In this document: positions 34,174 through 49,100 of the stretch, piece after piece | Position numbering within the stretch: position 1 is the first letter of the stretch | Layout: each line of letters begins with the position of its first letter | Assembly (NCBI GenBank): GCA_036362985.1 | Contig: JAYGXS010000001.1 | Span: 54,213,947 to 54,277,946 of the forward strand | Direction of reading: 5' to 3' | DNA length: 64,000 nucleotides | Origin: Ligula intestinalis | Lineage: Eukaryota > Platyhelminthes > Cestoda > Diphyllobothriidea > Diphyllobothriidae | Position numbers and translations under genes: made by a program | The notes under the pieces: model-generated | What the model was told of the DNA's origin: nothing | Seen by the model: the letters and a program-made list of their open reading frames with translations, nothing else | Database searches by the model: none

Positions 34174-37100
34174 GTATGTAATTCTGAAATCAAGCAAACC
34201 CCCTAAAATGCTATAAATATAGCTTACTTTGAACAAACCTTTGCTCAAAAATACACTTCTATTATTATTACTGGCAAACGTTAGGACTCTGAAATACGCG
34301 TATTTCTGGGTGATTACCCTTCATCGGTCAGAGTTACCTGACTCAAGTATAGCCGCAGAAACTGCCACTACACTCGAATTTTGAACACGGGACCAGTAAG
34401 CTAGAGACAACCGTCCTATCCACTGAGCCACAAGGTCCATGTCTTGCCAGTTTTTTCGATTGGGATGTAAATAAGTACATGGGTGTACTTCGATCTCGCC
34501 CAGGATTCACCAACCCTCGCTAGTTTCGTCTGGCGAATTTGTGGACACTTTCACTTTTTTACACAACGAAACACTTATGTTTTTTACCAACTTTAAGTCA
34601 CCAATTTTTATTACTGGCCAACGTTTGGACTCTAAGATACGCTTATTTCTGACCGATGAAGGATTATGACCCAGAAATACGCGTATCTCAGAGTCCTTAC
34701 GTTGGCCAGTAATACAATTGGTGACTTAAAGTTGGTAAGTAACATAATTGTTTCGTTGTGTAAATAAGTGAGTGTCCACAAATTCGCCAGACAAAATTAG
34801 CGAGGGTTGGTGAATCCTGGGCGAGATCGGAGTACACCCATGTATTTATTTACATCCCGATCGAAAAAAAACTAGCAAGACATGGACCTTGTGGCTCAGT
34901 GGATAGGACGGTCGTCTCTAGCTTACTGGTCCCGTGTTCAAAACTCGAGTGTAGTGGCAGTTTCTGCGGCTATACTTGAGTCAGGTAACTCTGACCGATG
35001 AAGGGTTATCACACAAAAATACGCGTATCTAAGAGTCCTAACGTTTGCCAGTAATAAAAATTGCTTACTTCAATTTGGCGATTAACATAATTGTTTCGTT
35101 GACTAAAAAAGTGGAAGTGTCCACAAATTCGCCAGACGCAACTAGCCGGGGTTGGTAAATCCTGGGTAAGGTCAGAGTACACCTATGTACTACGCTCCGA
35201 TTAAATTAAATGGTAAAGGTGTAAACACAGAAAGTGTTTAATGGCCCATAACTTCGAGTAAACAATTTGATTTTCAATATATTTAAGCGTTTGTATGCTA
35301 AATTGCTTACTATAAGTGTCGCGAGGGCCTATACGGCAAACGTTAATCACCTTAAGATACCTAACATTGAGGTCTGTTAATGGCAACGCAAAATCAATCA
35401 CATAAAAATATCAGCTTGAGTATCTCAGTAAAGCGCAGATTGGTAATTTAATTTAAAAAGTTGAGAAATTCCAGATTATTACAAGTCCCTATGTTTTTCC
35501 TGAATAATAGAAATGATGTGGGGCCCAGGTAATTGTATAGAAGATGGTTCAACTTCCTCTGGGTCCAGGTGTTTATTTGCCCGACTTTTTTTGAGTATAA
35601 TGTTCTTTGAATCTACAGCTTTGTTGTGCGAATATAGCTGGTGAGTGGGCAGCTGGTAGACTGAATAGCAACAATAGCAAGTTGCAAAACTAACGAGGAG
35701 GATGCTGATTATAATCACCTATAAACTTCGTAAATTGTGAATAAATTTAATTTTTTATTCAAATTATTGTCTTTTTTATATTTTGGAAGACATTTTAAGT
35801 AGCCAACTATGCACGATACGCAGCTGACCCTTGCAGGGGCTAATAAGAAGCATATAAACCCCATAATTGTCTTGTGAATAGTAAAGAGCGCTAAATGAAG
35901 ACGTTGAAAATTAGGTTAAACCATATTCAGCTACACAAAAGAACTGGCTTTTTGCTGGAAAATATCATATGCTTGTTCACATTGTGAAGTCTTCTGTACT
36001 TCTATTCATCTCTAGATCAATAATGGGTGAAAATGGAAGTTTAATTAAATGATTCTACAAAAAATATCCACGCGCATTGCCCAATACGAGGGCACAAATG
36101 CTTTCAGTATACACTGAGCTGTGTGGTAATAGATTACGCTCATTATTTTTAAGTGATTTTAAATCAGTGGACGTCCGGTCAAGCTAAAAATTAAAGGGCT
36201 TTTATTTTCACTTCAGAAATGCCTGGAACGATTTACATCCGTCTTTTGCAACTGACGATTTTGCCGCTGATTGTTTCAAATCTAATCGTCGGTAAGTACA
36301 ACTTTGCCTCTGCCTTGTGTTTCGATTTTCACAAACAGCTTGTTCTAGGTAAATACTTGTAACAAGCGCCTTACCATCGTGAAATTTCTCTTTTCGCAGA
36401 AAGTTTACCTAAGTGACACTCATTAGGCAGTCTTTTGTCTACGCAAGTCTACCAGGAGAATGATTCCCGTGTATTATTTTTGGATGCAGCAAAACCTAGA
36501 TAAATGTTTACATTTTTCGTGCTCTTGTCTATTTCGCGTCCAATGACCGCGCATTTCTTGAGCACCGATCACTAAATGGAGGTTCTAGACTGTTTTTCTA
36601 TTTTTGCCAGAGGAACATATAACGGAACAATTTTCTTATGCTACACGATATCCCTACCAGAAAAAGAGAACAGTGCACTGTTAAAAACATTTATAACTCA
36701 AAAAATGCTCTAAAGTGACGACGAACACATGATACTTGTTTAAAAATTCACGATTACAACTCGATTTTCCGAAGATCTTTTTTATTTTCATCACATCATC
36801 TCGGAATGCAACTTACTTCACTTATCCGACGAAAGGAATGTTGCCGAAAGGCAAAGAGCCTGGTAAACCAAGCAACTCGACAGGCAGTGCGGGATGGCAA
36901 CTCCGCGTATCACATATGGCCTTATGCCCCTTAGTCTCAAATTCACTACTTCTTCTTTCCCTCCTAAAATGACATCCTCCATGTTTCCTCTTTGGCTTCT
37001 ACTGCTTACACTTTTCCTTTAATCAATGCGTTACCAGGTCCTTTATATTTGTTATTGCCGTCCCAATTCTTACGCACATTTTCAAGATATGTACTGCGTT

Positions 37101-40100
37101 CATTCAAAATGCTCAACTGAAAAATAATCAGAATAATTGGATTTGAAAATCTGCAATATGGTCTGTTTGGTTAATTCTCATTAGATTAAGACCACAGGAT
37201 CGCATAGGCAAGTGGTTCAATGATCAAAGGTTACAATTAAGGTCCTACCAAAACCTGCGTCCTCATTCTCGTTCCCGGCTTTTAGGTGCTACTTGATATG
37301 CCTCGAGCAGTAGCCACCCACTTATCAGTTTTTACTGGTGTCGTACTGCATGTATGTGCATGTGACCCCCTTTTTGCTGCCATTAAGGGATATATCGTGG
37401 TAGAAAATAGACTCATTTCTCAATTGTATGAATTTGAAAATAGGCATCCCGAGAAATGTAATTTGATGGAGAAATTCTTCGGGAAACGGTCACAAACTTT
37501 ATTCGTAAATTTTCGACACAAGCACGCTAGGTCGTCTTCAACCGTGAGGAAATAGTGAGAGGAACAGTTCAAATTTTTAAACGTGTCAAAAATCGATAAT
37601 GCTGTGTCAGCTGAGGTCATTTTCCTGCTTTTTTGGTTGGTCTATTTTCCAGGCCTTTTTAAGTTTGGTGTATATTGGATCCAATTCAACGTGCCTGTTG
37701 ATGCAGGATTCGTCGGAATTCATAGCTTCTAAAAATTCACGACCCTTCTTGTATGGGCAAGAGCCAAAAATGCAGGTTTTGTCCCATGAAAATTGGTGCT
37801 CAGTTTCTACTGTGTGCATGGCGAACTTAGACAACGGATATCGTCCCTTTACCGCTCGCTAATGTTCACGTAAGCGTGTGGAGGCCGATCGTTCTGTTTG
37901 TCCACAATAAACTGCATTGCAACTGCTACAACGAATTTTGTAAACGACCTCTTTTCTGTCTAAATAGCCAAACCCATCCTAAGGGTGAACAAGCTGGTTT
38001 CGTAGAGTATGTGTTGGTTTGTGCGCTACTTGGATTTGATACTTCTTCAAGTGTCTTTCAACGAGTCCAGACACGTTTTTAATATATATGGAAGTGTTCG
38101 CAAATTTCTTGGATTAGGCGCTACATCGGAACATTTTAGTTCCTTTTTGTTTTGCTTAAACTTCTGCTGTTTCATGCATCGACACACGAACTCTCTGGGG
38201 TAGGCGTTTGTTGAAAACAATGTGAATAGGTAATTGAGTTCGGCTTGGTATAGGTCGGGGTTAAAACAATGCATTTTTGCTCGATTCATTTGGGTGATAA
38301 CAGTACTTTGCTTGTGAGCAATAGGGTGGTTGCTCTTGTAATGAAGGATAAAATCAGCATTTCAGCTGGACAATTTGGAATCTAGTGCTGAATATTCCTT
38401 TCATATTGGACCGTGGTTCCTTTTCGTGTGCGGTTAGGATATAAATTCTCCAAAAAACATTACCATCAAGGACTAGAGAGACTGGACTGATAATTTCTGG
38501 TTCAGTTGTAGTCATTGCCTAGCCATATCCAACTCAGGTCATGTACCAGCCGAAGTTTTAACTCACGGCCAGTTATTCAGGGATCCAACGCTATGACCAT
38601 TTATCCATGGACTTCTCATCTTGTAGTTTTCAATCGGAAGCAACAAAATGGTGGATGGGTACTGACCACTGTTAATATTCCGTAGTCAAAACCAACAAGA
38701 CCATGACTCAATGGTTGAACTTATGCTCTTCTAACATATGGATGGCTGGTTCGAGCCTCAGTTGCTACATTACGTGAGGGCCAATATACCAGAAAAGTTG
38801 ATTTGAATCTCCCTTGTCTTGGTCGGCAATATTCTTTTACCTTCATTTCTAGCTGCTTTGCGAATGCTGGCGCGATGGAGCCACTAGGCACAATGGGACG
38901 CGTGGGTCCCATAATCATCGGGCAAGCGCTCATCCACCATTCTAAAGGGGTAATTTAAATCGTGACTTGCGGCAATAACTGACCCAACTAAATGGGCTTA
39001 TACTCATGATAAGTATACAATCGTTTGCTGCCTTTCAGTAGTAAACTTTGTCAAAAGGTTTATTCAGACACCATGTGCTCCAATTCCACAGAAACCATTG
39101 CAGCCACCTTCCTATCAACTTCTATAGACAGTCAGCGACCAAGCAGACACTGGCCTCTGTGTTTGCTGGTGACTGCAGGCAATATGATTGATGAGGCCCT
39201 TAATAGTATTCGTTGATGCATGTTCGCCGATCGCTTACGGAATTCACCCGTCCCGATTGGCTGTAGGGCTCATTCTTGACCCGCCAGCAGCCCCACGATG
39301 GCTAATACTTTAGGCAGGTAGCATTTCCGGGAAAGACTAGTGATACTCAAATAGCCATTTCCGGGTTATTAGTCGTCAGCCAGTCATACCCAATTCTAGG
39401 TGGTGCACCACCCAACACTCAGCCCCACAACCTGTTATTCAGAATTCAAACACTAAACACTGACGTATGGGCTTGCTTTCTTGCCGGTTTAGAGCGTAAA
39501 TATTAGCATAGGTTGGTAAACACTCACCGCTTGTCTCGCTGGATGACAGGTCGCGGTTTCGAGCCTCCGATGGTGCAGCACCTGAGATTGGGTATGACAG
39601 GCTGATGATGACTAATAAACCAGAAATGGCCGTTCCAGTCTCTCTAGTCTGTACGGATAATATTCATCTGCTCTTCAAATATTTTAAATTTGATCCAGTC
39701 GTTAAACATTCGGTGGCATGGGTTCGATTTAAACTCAGGCCAGAAAGCGTATGGCTTGGGTTCTATCAATGCTCTAACAGCCTGTGCAACGAGGCCCTGC
39801 CAAGGTCTTGAATCTTTAGCATGAGTAAGTTGACCTATTTACCTAGGTCTGGCCAGACATTGTGGCATTGTGCCAAATTCCACGTTACAGTTCTAGTAAG
39901 TGTTCGATAGGGGTGAATATCAAGGATAGGCTGATAATTAGACTTTATATTTTCTGAATGGTCTACCGTTTGTTTCAGTGTTGGGACATGTTCAGGTCTC
40001 CTAGAGGATACTATATTTTTCTGTCTTACTGAAGTTATTTTAAACACCTTGAGCAGAAATCTGCTTGTCTTCTAAACCCATTCACTATATTGACACTAAT

Positions 40101-43100
40101 TTCCTACCCACATATAAAATCAACAGAGAAGTGTACTTAATACTTGGGTAGTAACCTTAAATCCAAGCCATTTTGCATATATTAACTCAAGGCCGCTCAT
40201 GCTACCTTTGGCTTTCTGTCAAGCAGGAAAGGACATAGGAATGCGTTCTGCTTAATGTCACCAACCCTACTTAAATAGACATCGCTATTCGACAGTGCAT
40301 TAAAATATGAAAAGGACCTCGTAAATTTGCAAAAATCCCCATCCGAGAATTCAAAAGAGTAGTTAACGAGCATACGTAGGCTTTTAAAAAAAATTCCTAT
40401 CAGGCCATTACATTTACGTGGGATGATAATTTGGCAACTGTAGCTTATGTAGCCCCACTCATTAGTCTCCAAAACCTGCATGTTTTCCTACGAAAACGGT
40501 GGTTATCAGGGTCTATGGGCGAGAAATTAGGAAACGCAGTGAAAAATACTTTAATAAATGCTAAATGCATTTTTATTTTACTGTATGTAGAAGTGTTGTT
40601 GATTTAAATCTGCAAATTGTCCTAATCTGTATTATCATTTAACTAATTGCAAAAAAACCCAATTATTAAAAAGCAGGTTTCTTGAATTCCCTGAAAATTT
40701 GAAATGATGGTTAGGAGATCGTCTACTTCAACTAACCTGTGGTCCACCTTACCGTTCTGGAGTTAGATAAGTATAGTCCACGGCGCAAAGCGCCGCGCAC
40801 ACCTTCAATTAACATGCGGAACAACCTGCTCCCAGCGGCCGCGGGAAGCTACTTCGACTAGATTTTTTCACTTTATACTTTCTTCCAAAAATTTTCTTTT
40901 CTGCCTATCCTATTTCCCTACCCCACAAAACTCTATAACCACCGATTTTGCAATACAAAATGTTGGGACTAGGGGTTTATGAGTGGGGCTACATAAGCTT
41001 CTTTTGCCGATAATTTATTGAAAGTGAGTAAAGGGCTCATTGTATTTATTTTTTGTGAATGTTTCAATTTATGCTTCAAATGCAGTTATTGCCGGTTTGG
41101 ATCCCAAAGAACAGGGCACAAGCAGCCTCATTATTATGGCATATATAATCATATTCAATGCTCTCGGAGCAGCAATCGGATGCATTCTCAGTGTTGTGAT
41201 CGTACCGGGTAAGACGGGAAAATATTTTACCTCTTAATTAATATGTTGTTCATTTTTCATATAATAGTTTTCAATTAAGAGTTGTAATTGAAAAGGGGCC
41301 GAACCTGTACCATTGAAAAGCTACCATCGTAACCATGATGTCCATTTTGTGCTGATCCTAGAGAACCTAAGAATATTGAAGAACAGTCCAATCCGTATAA
41401 AACCGATTCAAGTTTTGATTTTAATGATTGAAGTCTGACAAAATATTGATGCCAGAAAAGCAAATTTCAGGCGGGGATTATTATTATTATAGTATGGGCT
41501 TTCGTGTGCTTTGTTCTAGAATTAATCAACTAATTCGAATCAGCAGAGCGCACTACTATATGGTTTGATCGGGTTAAATCCTCAATCATACTTTTACAAA
41601 CTAAATTTTCATAAGGAATCTGTTGTCAACCTACTGGGCAATTATTAGGTGACAGAACATTACCATTTAATGTGTGGGTGGCTCACGTTTGATTTTGCAA
41701 AGATGATTTGTAATCAAACCCATATAATAAAAATATCATAATGAACGCCTGTGCGATCTTTTATGTACAACCAGTAAAACGCGAAATGATTAACTTGAAT
41801 TTACGTTTTGATGTGACTTTTCAAAAGGTGCTTCCGTCGACAAACCCTCGCTTTCAGACCAAGGAAATGATGAAAACCTAACGCTGACCACATCTGATGT
41901 GTTTTCGGATCTAATCTTGTAAGATTAAACCAAACATTTGTTTAGTCTATAAGTCTTTCTCTTTAATATGTTCTCTTGAATCTTGTTCTAAATTCAACAG
42001 GCACACTTTCCATTAGGTGACTGAAAGTAGACCAATTAACATGAGTTTAAATCCTTTTTCTTAAGAAGGATTCAGAAAGCATTTCAGAAAGCATTTCAGA
42101 AAGGCTCTTTGGGTAGTTAACAGAAGGATTATTCAAAAAACGTAAAGTTAAGTACCTCAAAATATCATTTACCAATTCAAGCCGATGAGAATATAAATTA
42201 TCAATTTGCTTCTTGCTGTTAATAATTCAGTGTAAATGTACTTGAAGCTGAAATTTTACGTACTTGGCGCATAAGGACCACGACATTACTAGTGATTTAT
42301 ATCTGACTGTTGTGGGCTCGTAAAATATTTACGCAAGTTTTAAATTGTAAGTTGTTTCCGATATTTTAGTATACGCCCTAGTATAGGTAGCGAACCTAAC
42401 TAATCCATGAGTAATGGAAATTAAATTTTTGAAGTAATTAGAGGTACATTTTACACAAAGATGTTATTACGGCTGTAGAATTTAAAAGCAACCAGGTAAA
42501 CAGAAAGCTACCATAGGATAGCGCCACAGATTGATTTAAGCTCATTTTCTTTTCAGAAACATGTTTCCCGACAACATTATTGGGATGTGTATTTACCAGG
42601 TAAACAACTGATTAGTTTCATTGATATTTGAAGCACAGTTTTTGTTTGCATAGTATGGACACTACAAACAGCAGTCAAGGCAGAAGTTAAAAGACACCTG
42701 TTACATGAAAAAAAACTCCAACTTTAAAACGGCTTTGTGAATCTCTTAATTATCGGACGACTGTTGGATATATGAAACCACCTAGTCGCCTAACAGCTGA
42801 ACTGATGAAGTCAGCATAAGTAAGTGACATTTGGCACCTTCGTTAAAATATAATTCATTTGTTTATGAAGTCCGTTGGTTAAATAATGACTGCTAAATGC
42901 AAAACGGTCACTTACCTAGGCAGAGGCATACTTTCTAGTAGTTCATACTAATTCGTTTGTCATTTCTAACAACATGGAATCGAAGCCTGTAGTTTTCCAC
43001 AAAACACTTAAGTAAGTACTTGCAAATCTTGAGAGGAGTATGCAAGTTCGCGTAGCAAAGAAACTTATCTGAGTAGTGAAAATATCTTGCATGCCGAGGA

Positions 43101-46100
43101 AATTGGGTTTTGACTCCCGCCTACAGCAAATAAAATGTCTGGAAACATACTGTTTTCCCTTATCACATGTTTCAGTATCACGTTAACGAAACTGGACACG
43201 CTGGTTTCAAAAAATTTATTTGCATAGCAAATTGTTCTCTCTTTTGGGAAATGTGAAGGTATTCCCAATCAACATTTGTTAATTCTGTTTAAGGAATTGA
43301 TGAGCAAGTTTACTAAAACCAAGAACGTAGTGAGAAATCTCCGCCCCTGCTTGTGGATACTTCGCCCGGGTATATTGTATTCAAATAACTCTCAGGAAAA
43401 TCTAATGCGCAACAGAGACCAGATATTTTTCTATTACTGCATGTGGTGATTTTTTAAATTGTTGGAGAAATGATAAGGATAGGATACGCGAGCCTATTGC
43501 GCTCAGTATTCACAACTATTTAATTGTTTAAATTAAGTAGGCATTACGCTGCAGGATTGCATCGATAGTACGTTTTACTACTAGAACAATTGCCGTGAGG
43601 TCACGCTTGGAAGCATTGCTTCGCCTTTGGGTTCCCACACGCCCGTTTTCGAGTAGTTCTTATACAGTTCGATTCTTCAACCGTAAATTATTACTCAAGA
43701 GACGACCTTCTCTGTTGTTATGCGTCTCTTTCATCGAAGGTCTTCTAGGCTAATATCATCCCATTTATATCCTCTCTGGGCGAGCGAATGACGATTGCGG
43801 TGGGCCCGCCACTCAGGCTTCATTGTGAGTATTTTCCAGTGAGCAAACGGAAAACCTGATGGTATCGGGACGTAGACTAATATTTATCGTAGAACAGTGT
43901 GCTATTTTCTTGGCGCGTATGGGTGTCCAGTTAGGGCTTCCAATGTGAAGTTTGTTGTAGGGTGTATCATTGGCGTTGAGCAAGTGTTGCCTACTCGATG
44001 CTGTTCTTAACTGACATTCAAGAGTTAGTTGTAACTCCAAGCGGCGACATTCCACTATTCACACCGATCGGTGGAGTTAAACAAAGTAGGCTAGTGGGTG
44101 TTGTGCGTGATCCCATACCTGATAATTATGCTCCGCTTCCTACCTTTTCATCTTCTCTTTCCAATACGTTAATAATTCGACAAGAAATCCCATTTCGATA
44201 ACGATTCAAAGGTCATATTGGCAAACAGCTGTTTTTGCTCATTCACTTCAGGTCTTTACAGTGACATGGAAAATAAGCGAGTAAAGTGGGCAGCTCTGTA
44301 CAGTGCCCATATCGTTCTTGAGGTGGGGGGAGGTGGGGGCAATTAGTCATTGCGTCGTTCCCTCGTCTCCTGTGTGCCGGACTCAGCATGCCGAGGGCGT
44401 TGGGTTGTCACGCGCGTGGAGTGGGGGAGGGGCGTTATCATGGTTGAAGTCAGCCGTGAGGCGTGCTCCCTGTGACTGCGAGCAGCGAGGTCGCACGGCG
44501 TGTTTTCTGTGGCTGGGGGTAGTATGGTCTCAGGCTATGTGGCATCCGAGGTCCAGACTTCTGTCGGTGTTGGATCCTTATGTGCAGTCGACCACGGGAG
44601 GGAAACTGCAAGTACCAGCGTCTTTTGACAGCAGAGAGCGGATTTTGCTAAATGAATTGCCACTGCCTTAGCTATTGCTAGCACCCGTTTACGCAGGCCT
44701 TTAGAGTAGTGTGTTGGTGCCTGGTATATGATCTGAAAAGCCTTTCTCGCGTCAACTTGGTGATTTGTATCAATTAAATGTGCGAAGATTGAGCTAGAGA
44801 TTGATCTTTTTTCACTTTTACCTTGCCAGGCATAGACGTAGCATGCGGACAAGTAAGATGACGTCTAAGGGCAGCAGTCAGGAATGCTGTCCCGGCGACT
44901 AACTTACGCGTATTTTTCACAAACTAACCCCTTCTGCGGATTGGCGGTAAGGACAGACTACCGTTAAAGGCCACTTCCATATACATTTATTTCCTTAGCC
45001 TGCTCCTGTGGAGCGGGATATATTGGTCGAACAAGGACACGTCTGGAGAAGAGGGTACGCGAACACACACCAACCTGGCTAGCTAAAAGTGAAAAACGAT
45101 CGATCTGAAGCTCAATCCCTGCCCACTTAATCGATACAAATCACCAAGTTGACGCGAGAAAGGCTTTTCAGGTCATATACCAGGCACCAACACACTACTC
45201 TAAAGGCCTGTGTAAACGAGTGCTAGCCATAGCTGAGGCAGTGGCAATTCATTTAGCAAAATCCACTCTCTGCTGTCAAAAGACGCTGGTACTTGCAGTT
45301 TCCCTCCCGTGGTCGACTGTTCATAAGGATCCAACACCGACAGAAGTCTGGACCTCGGATGCCACATAGCCTGAGACCATACTACCCCCAGCCACAGAAA
45401 ACACGCCGTGCGACCTCGCTGCTCGCAGTCACAGGGAGCACGCCTCACGGCTGACTCCAACCATGATAACGCCCCTCCCCCACTCCACGCGCGTGACAAC
45501 CCAACACCTTCGGCATGCTGAGTCCGGCACACAGGAGACGAGGGAACGACGCAATGACTAATTGCCCCCACCTCCCCCCACCTCAAGAACGATATGGGCA
45601 CTGTACAGAGCTGCCCACTTTACTCGCTTATTTTCCATGTCACTGTTAAGGCCTAAAGTGAATGTACTTTTTAACTGTTATTAATTTCTATCGGAAAAAA
45701 CACATGTAGTCTCGTCGGCGGCACAATCTGAATAGGGTTCTTCTTCATTAACAAAAGCCCTGGCCCCTTATGCCCTCTGTGATATTTAAACTGTGTTACT
45801 TGAAAACAGTACGTATTTCGCCTCTGTGAGGAACGGTGATTGAAATGTCACGGTCGAAGCGAAATGCAAACAGCAACCCTTGTCTGTTCAATATGACAGT
45901 CTGGATAGTTTATTTTCTTTTTGACAATCCTTGCGGCAAAGATCGAAAAGAAGGACAGCTAACGAAAGCTGTGCCGGCACCTGTAGCCAAAATGAAGACA
46001 CAAAATTCATTAACTTACCCACTAGGACTCGTGGTATCGCGAAGTCTTCGATGCTGGCAGAAACGAATGCATGGCTGGCCTTTCGCGCCTTTAAATATAC

Positions 46101-49100
46101 GGTGCTGGATAGACTTTGAGTCGGGTTTCCAATCTGTAGTTCTGGTACTCTCTCTGATTATGGATCCTCAACGGATTGCAGAATCTCGGACGAATAAAAT
46201 TATTTTCCTACTGATCTCATCTGCTTTTGCGATCATATTACAACCAGAGGTATGGTTCTATCGTCCAGTTTTCTAAACTAACGTGTTTTTCATGGCAGAG
46301 CGAGCGATCATTCGTAGGATTCAACATCCTCGAGACCTCCTCTATATTCTTAATAAAGACGCCTCTTCCCTTGTAAATTATCCCTACTAAATATACAAAT
46401 AAAGAACCTCGCTTTTCACATGCCAGTGATGGCTATGTTTGACGAGAGGATATCCGTTTCAGTGTTTTATGGCTTTTCTCAGACAGAATCTTGTAAAGAA
46501 ACCGTTCCGCTTTAGAAAACGTCCGTCTTAGGTTGCCTTTTATTTGTTGGCAAAACTTGGCACGAAGGTAAGTAGTTTCTACCATCTTAATCGTTCACAT
46601 ACTGATGGTGCGTTTAAAAAACGTTGAAATGAAAACGATTGATAACTAAAAAGAACGAGAAGCACCCATTCGACAAACTACACGCCACGTCCAGTCTTCC
46701 AGTGACTGCAAACGCTTATCAGGGCTAGAGAGGTCTATAGGCTGAAGCCCAGGTCAAAAGAACAAAAGCATCATGATAAGGAGTTATTTTTTAATGCAAA
46801 AAGCATCACGAACATCAAAAGCGTTGTATTTGTTTCACTTTTTCGAAATCCGAGCCTTTTTATGATAGAAAAATATTCTCAGCACATTGAAAGGAATGCG
46901 TGTTAAAATGAGAGTTTATAAGAACGATCAACGACAGTTTCACGAGTTATTTTTACTGTCATTAACTTTATAAGTACCCATTGCTATTTTTTCATATCGC
47001 CACCGTTCCCCCACTAACATATTCCTGGCTTCACTATGATTATCGGTGAATTAGTCCCTCATGATGTTGTACCGCAAAAATGCTGCAGATATGCCTTGCG
47101 CTTGGTTAACCCTACGGAATCCTTCTATATCCAATGAAAACCTTTAAAACTAATTTCATACACTTTAACCGTTCTATGTTGTTAGCCACCCAAAGGGACA
47201 AACAGGAAGATGACTGACTTATTTTTTGGTGCTCTCGGAAATATTTACGAGCCTTTTTATTCATCGCAAAATGCATCACACACTGGATTCCGTTCTTTAT
47301 AAAATGTCGACCGGAATAATGAAATGTACCTTTGATTAAAACAGCTTATTTCAATAACAGTGTGTGTGCCAAGTAACTTAATCTCAAGATACATCAGTCA
47401 TGGGGAGATGCTGGATTTTGAACAGGTTTCGTTACACCTGCCTGTAAAAACATTCATTGTTAAAAAGGACTTATTCAGTTGTATGAATTTTTCCCCTTGA
47501 TTTGCCGATATATTCTATCGAAAATATGCATCAAAGCCTTTTATCCTGTATTTTTTTGATAGAAAATCCATGTACAATTTAATTTTATACTTTTTAAAAC
47601 GGTATATTATGGTTTAAAAGAAACTTCTAGAGAGTACTATTTTACGTTTTCAAGCAATGTGCTGTGAACCGTATATCTCAAAAACTCACACATTTCTTCG
47701 CACTAGGAAAAAAGGACCAAATGGCACTCATAAAGTCTTGTAATGAGTGTGAAACTTTCCGTTTACCTTAAGAGAAACATTAAAATACTAATAAATACAA
47801 TGTTTTCTGAATGAACTTTTCAGGGTCTTTAAAATTTCATTATTAACGGCCTTATCAAAATCAAATATTGACCTTTCTTAAAGTACAGACTAAAAAGACT
47901 TAATTTGCTACAAAATTAGGCAAAATATTTTGGTAAGAATTTTCTCTAAAGTATTTTTGAATTTATAAGAGCGTCAAAAACTAAAGAAAAAAGAATTCAT
48001 AATTATAAAGTTGCCATTTTCAATACAACATGCTTTATGCAAATGGATGTATGGAAGCTCTTTCAAAAGTCGACATCCTCCCATGACTGAAGGTAAGGAA
48101 TTTTAAAACCTTATTCGAGTAAGTTATTCGGATGGAGGACGCATTTCAGAATTAAGGTTGACCTTTCATGAGATAAGGAATCCACGATAATAAAACACTA
48201 ACAGCGCATGGCATTCTGCGAATATTTCGGTGGTTGCTGTCTTAAGACAAAAACACAGCATTTCTTTCGTTTAACTCTCAAAAATATATTTTACTGAAGA
48301 TATGTCTTGATCGCTATTCCTTTTTTTCTTCCCGTAGACCAAAACAGAGTACCAATACAAATATTCGAACAGAACTGTGCCGGTTAAAAGTGTAGTGAAC
48401 AATGCCTCGACAAACCTGATTGGTATGCAAGGGGAAAACTTGGCAGTGCATTTAATCATGCCAATTTATTTTGAAACCAAATCATTTTATGCGTAAAGCT
48501 CAAGTTGTTTATCTCTTGATCTGAAATTTCAAAGGCATAGGTCTTCAAGGGAAAAAATACAACAGATTGTTCAACAGTTAGCTTAGTAGAGCATTGGTCA
48601 CTAGATAAAAGGGCCAGAAGTATACTTTTCGGTTTATTGCTCAAGTGCATATCTTAATGGTACACCGATGGACCTCATCGGAAGTCTTGTGAAATAAGGC
48701 TGCCTTACCCGATATGTAAAACAAGAGTGGCTTAGTGAACGTTTTATTCGATTACCTGTGAAAAACACAAGTAAACTATTCCAGAATTTGCAGGGTTAAA
48801 ACTATCTTATGAGATTTTTTCACCTTTTCAGCAATGGTTGAATTTGTTTAGATATTTGCTTTTTAGCTAATATTTGGATCTCAACATTTATCGTAGAAGA
48901 GGAAGTTTAGACTTAAGTCACTTATTTGGATCAGTGTTGTTTGGCGTTAAAGGCGTTGAAATAGAATTAAGAAGGTTCTTTTCTCAGCAAAACATCCAAA
49001 CGTATAATTTTCCTACTTGTAATTGAATTTTGGAGTCGGTTTTTTGAAATCTGCCCAAAAAATTGACTTAGTTTGCACTAGCAGAGCGCGTGAGTTTAGA

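Larger units (their letters stand above)
34627..35205 (+). repeat. Tandem HHR-bearing tRNA-SINE (retrozyme/SMalpha-like), intron 1
   Basis: The GACCGATG core starts at 34651 and again at 34993, giving a 342-bp period. The unit contains GTGTCCACAAATTCGCCAGA, GGGTTGGTGAATCCTGGGCG and a tRNA-like head at about 34885-34960 (TGGCTCAGTGGATAGGACG, then GTGTTCAAAACTCGAG as B-box). After the second motif the unit starts again and breaks off at about 35205. Tandem, tRNA-promoted, hammerhead-flanked units of about this size are the form of schistosome SMalpha SINEs and metazoan retrozymes. Confidence 0.65.

Noticed and set aside
44303..44671. 122-residue and 133-residue frames at 44303-44671 (+) and 45200-45601 (-), nearly identical to each other
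   Set aside because: They are antisense to the PLE-B endonuclease and its 3' region on the two arms of the inverted repeat. Their similarity comes from the repeat, not from protein conservation.
45836..46276. 146-codon + strand frame inside SLC1 intron 5
   Set aside because: Composition looks random, with no family resemblance and no splice context. Correct exons with matching phases lie on both sides.
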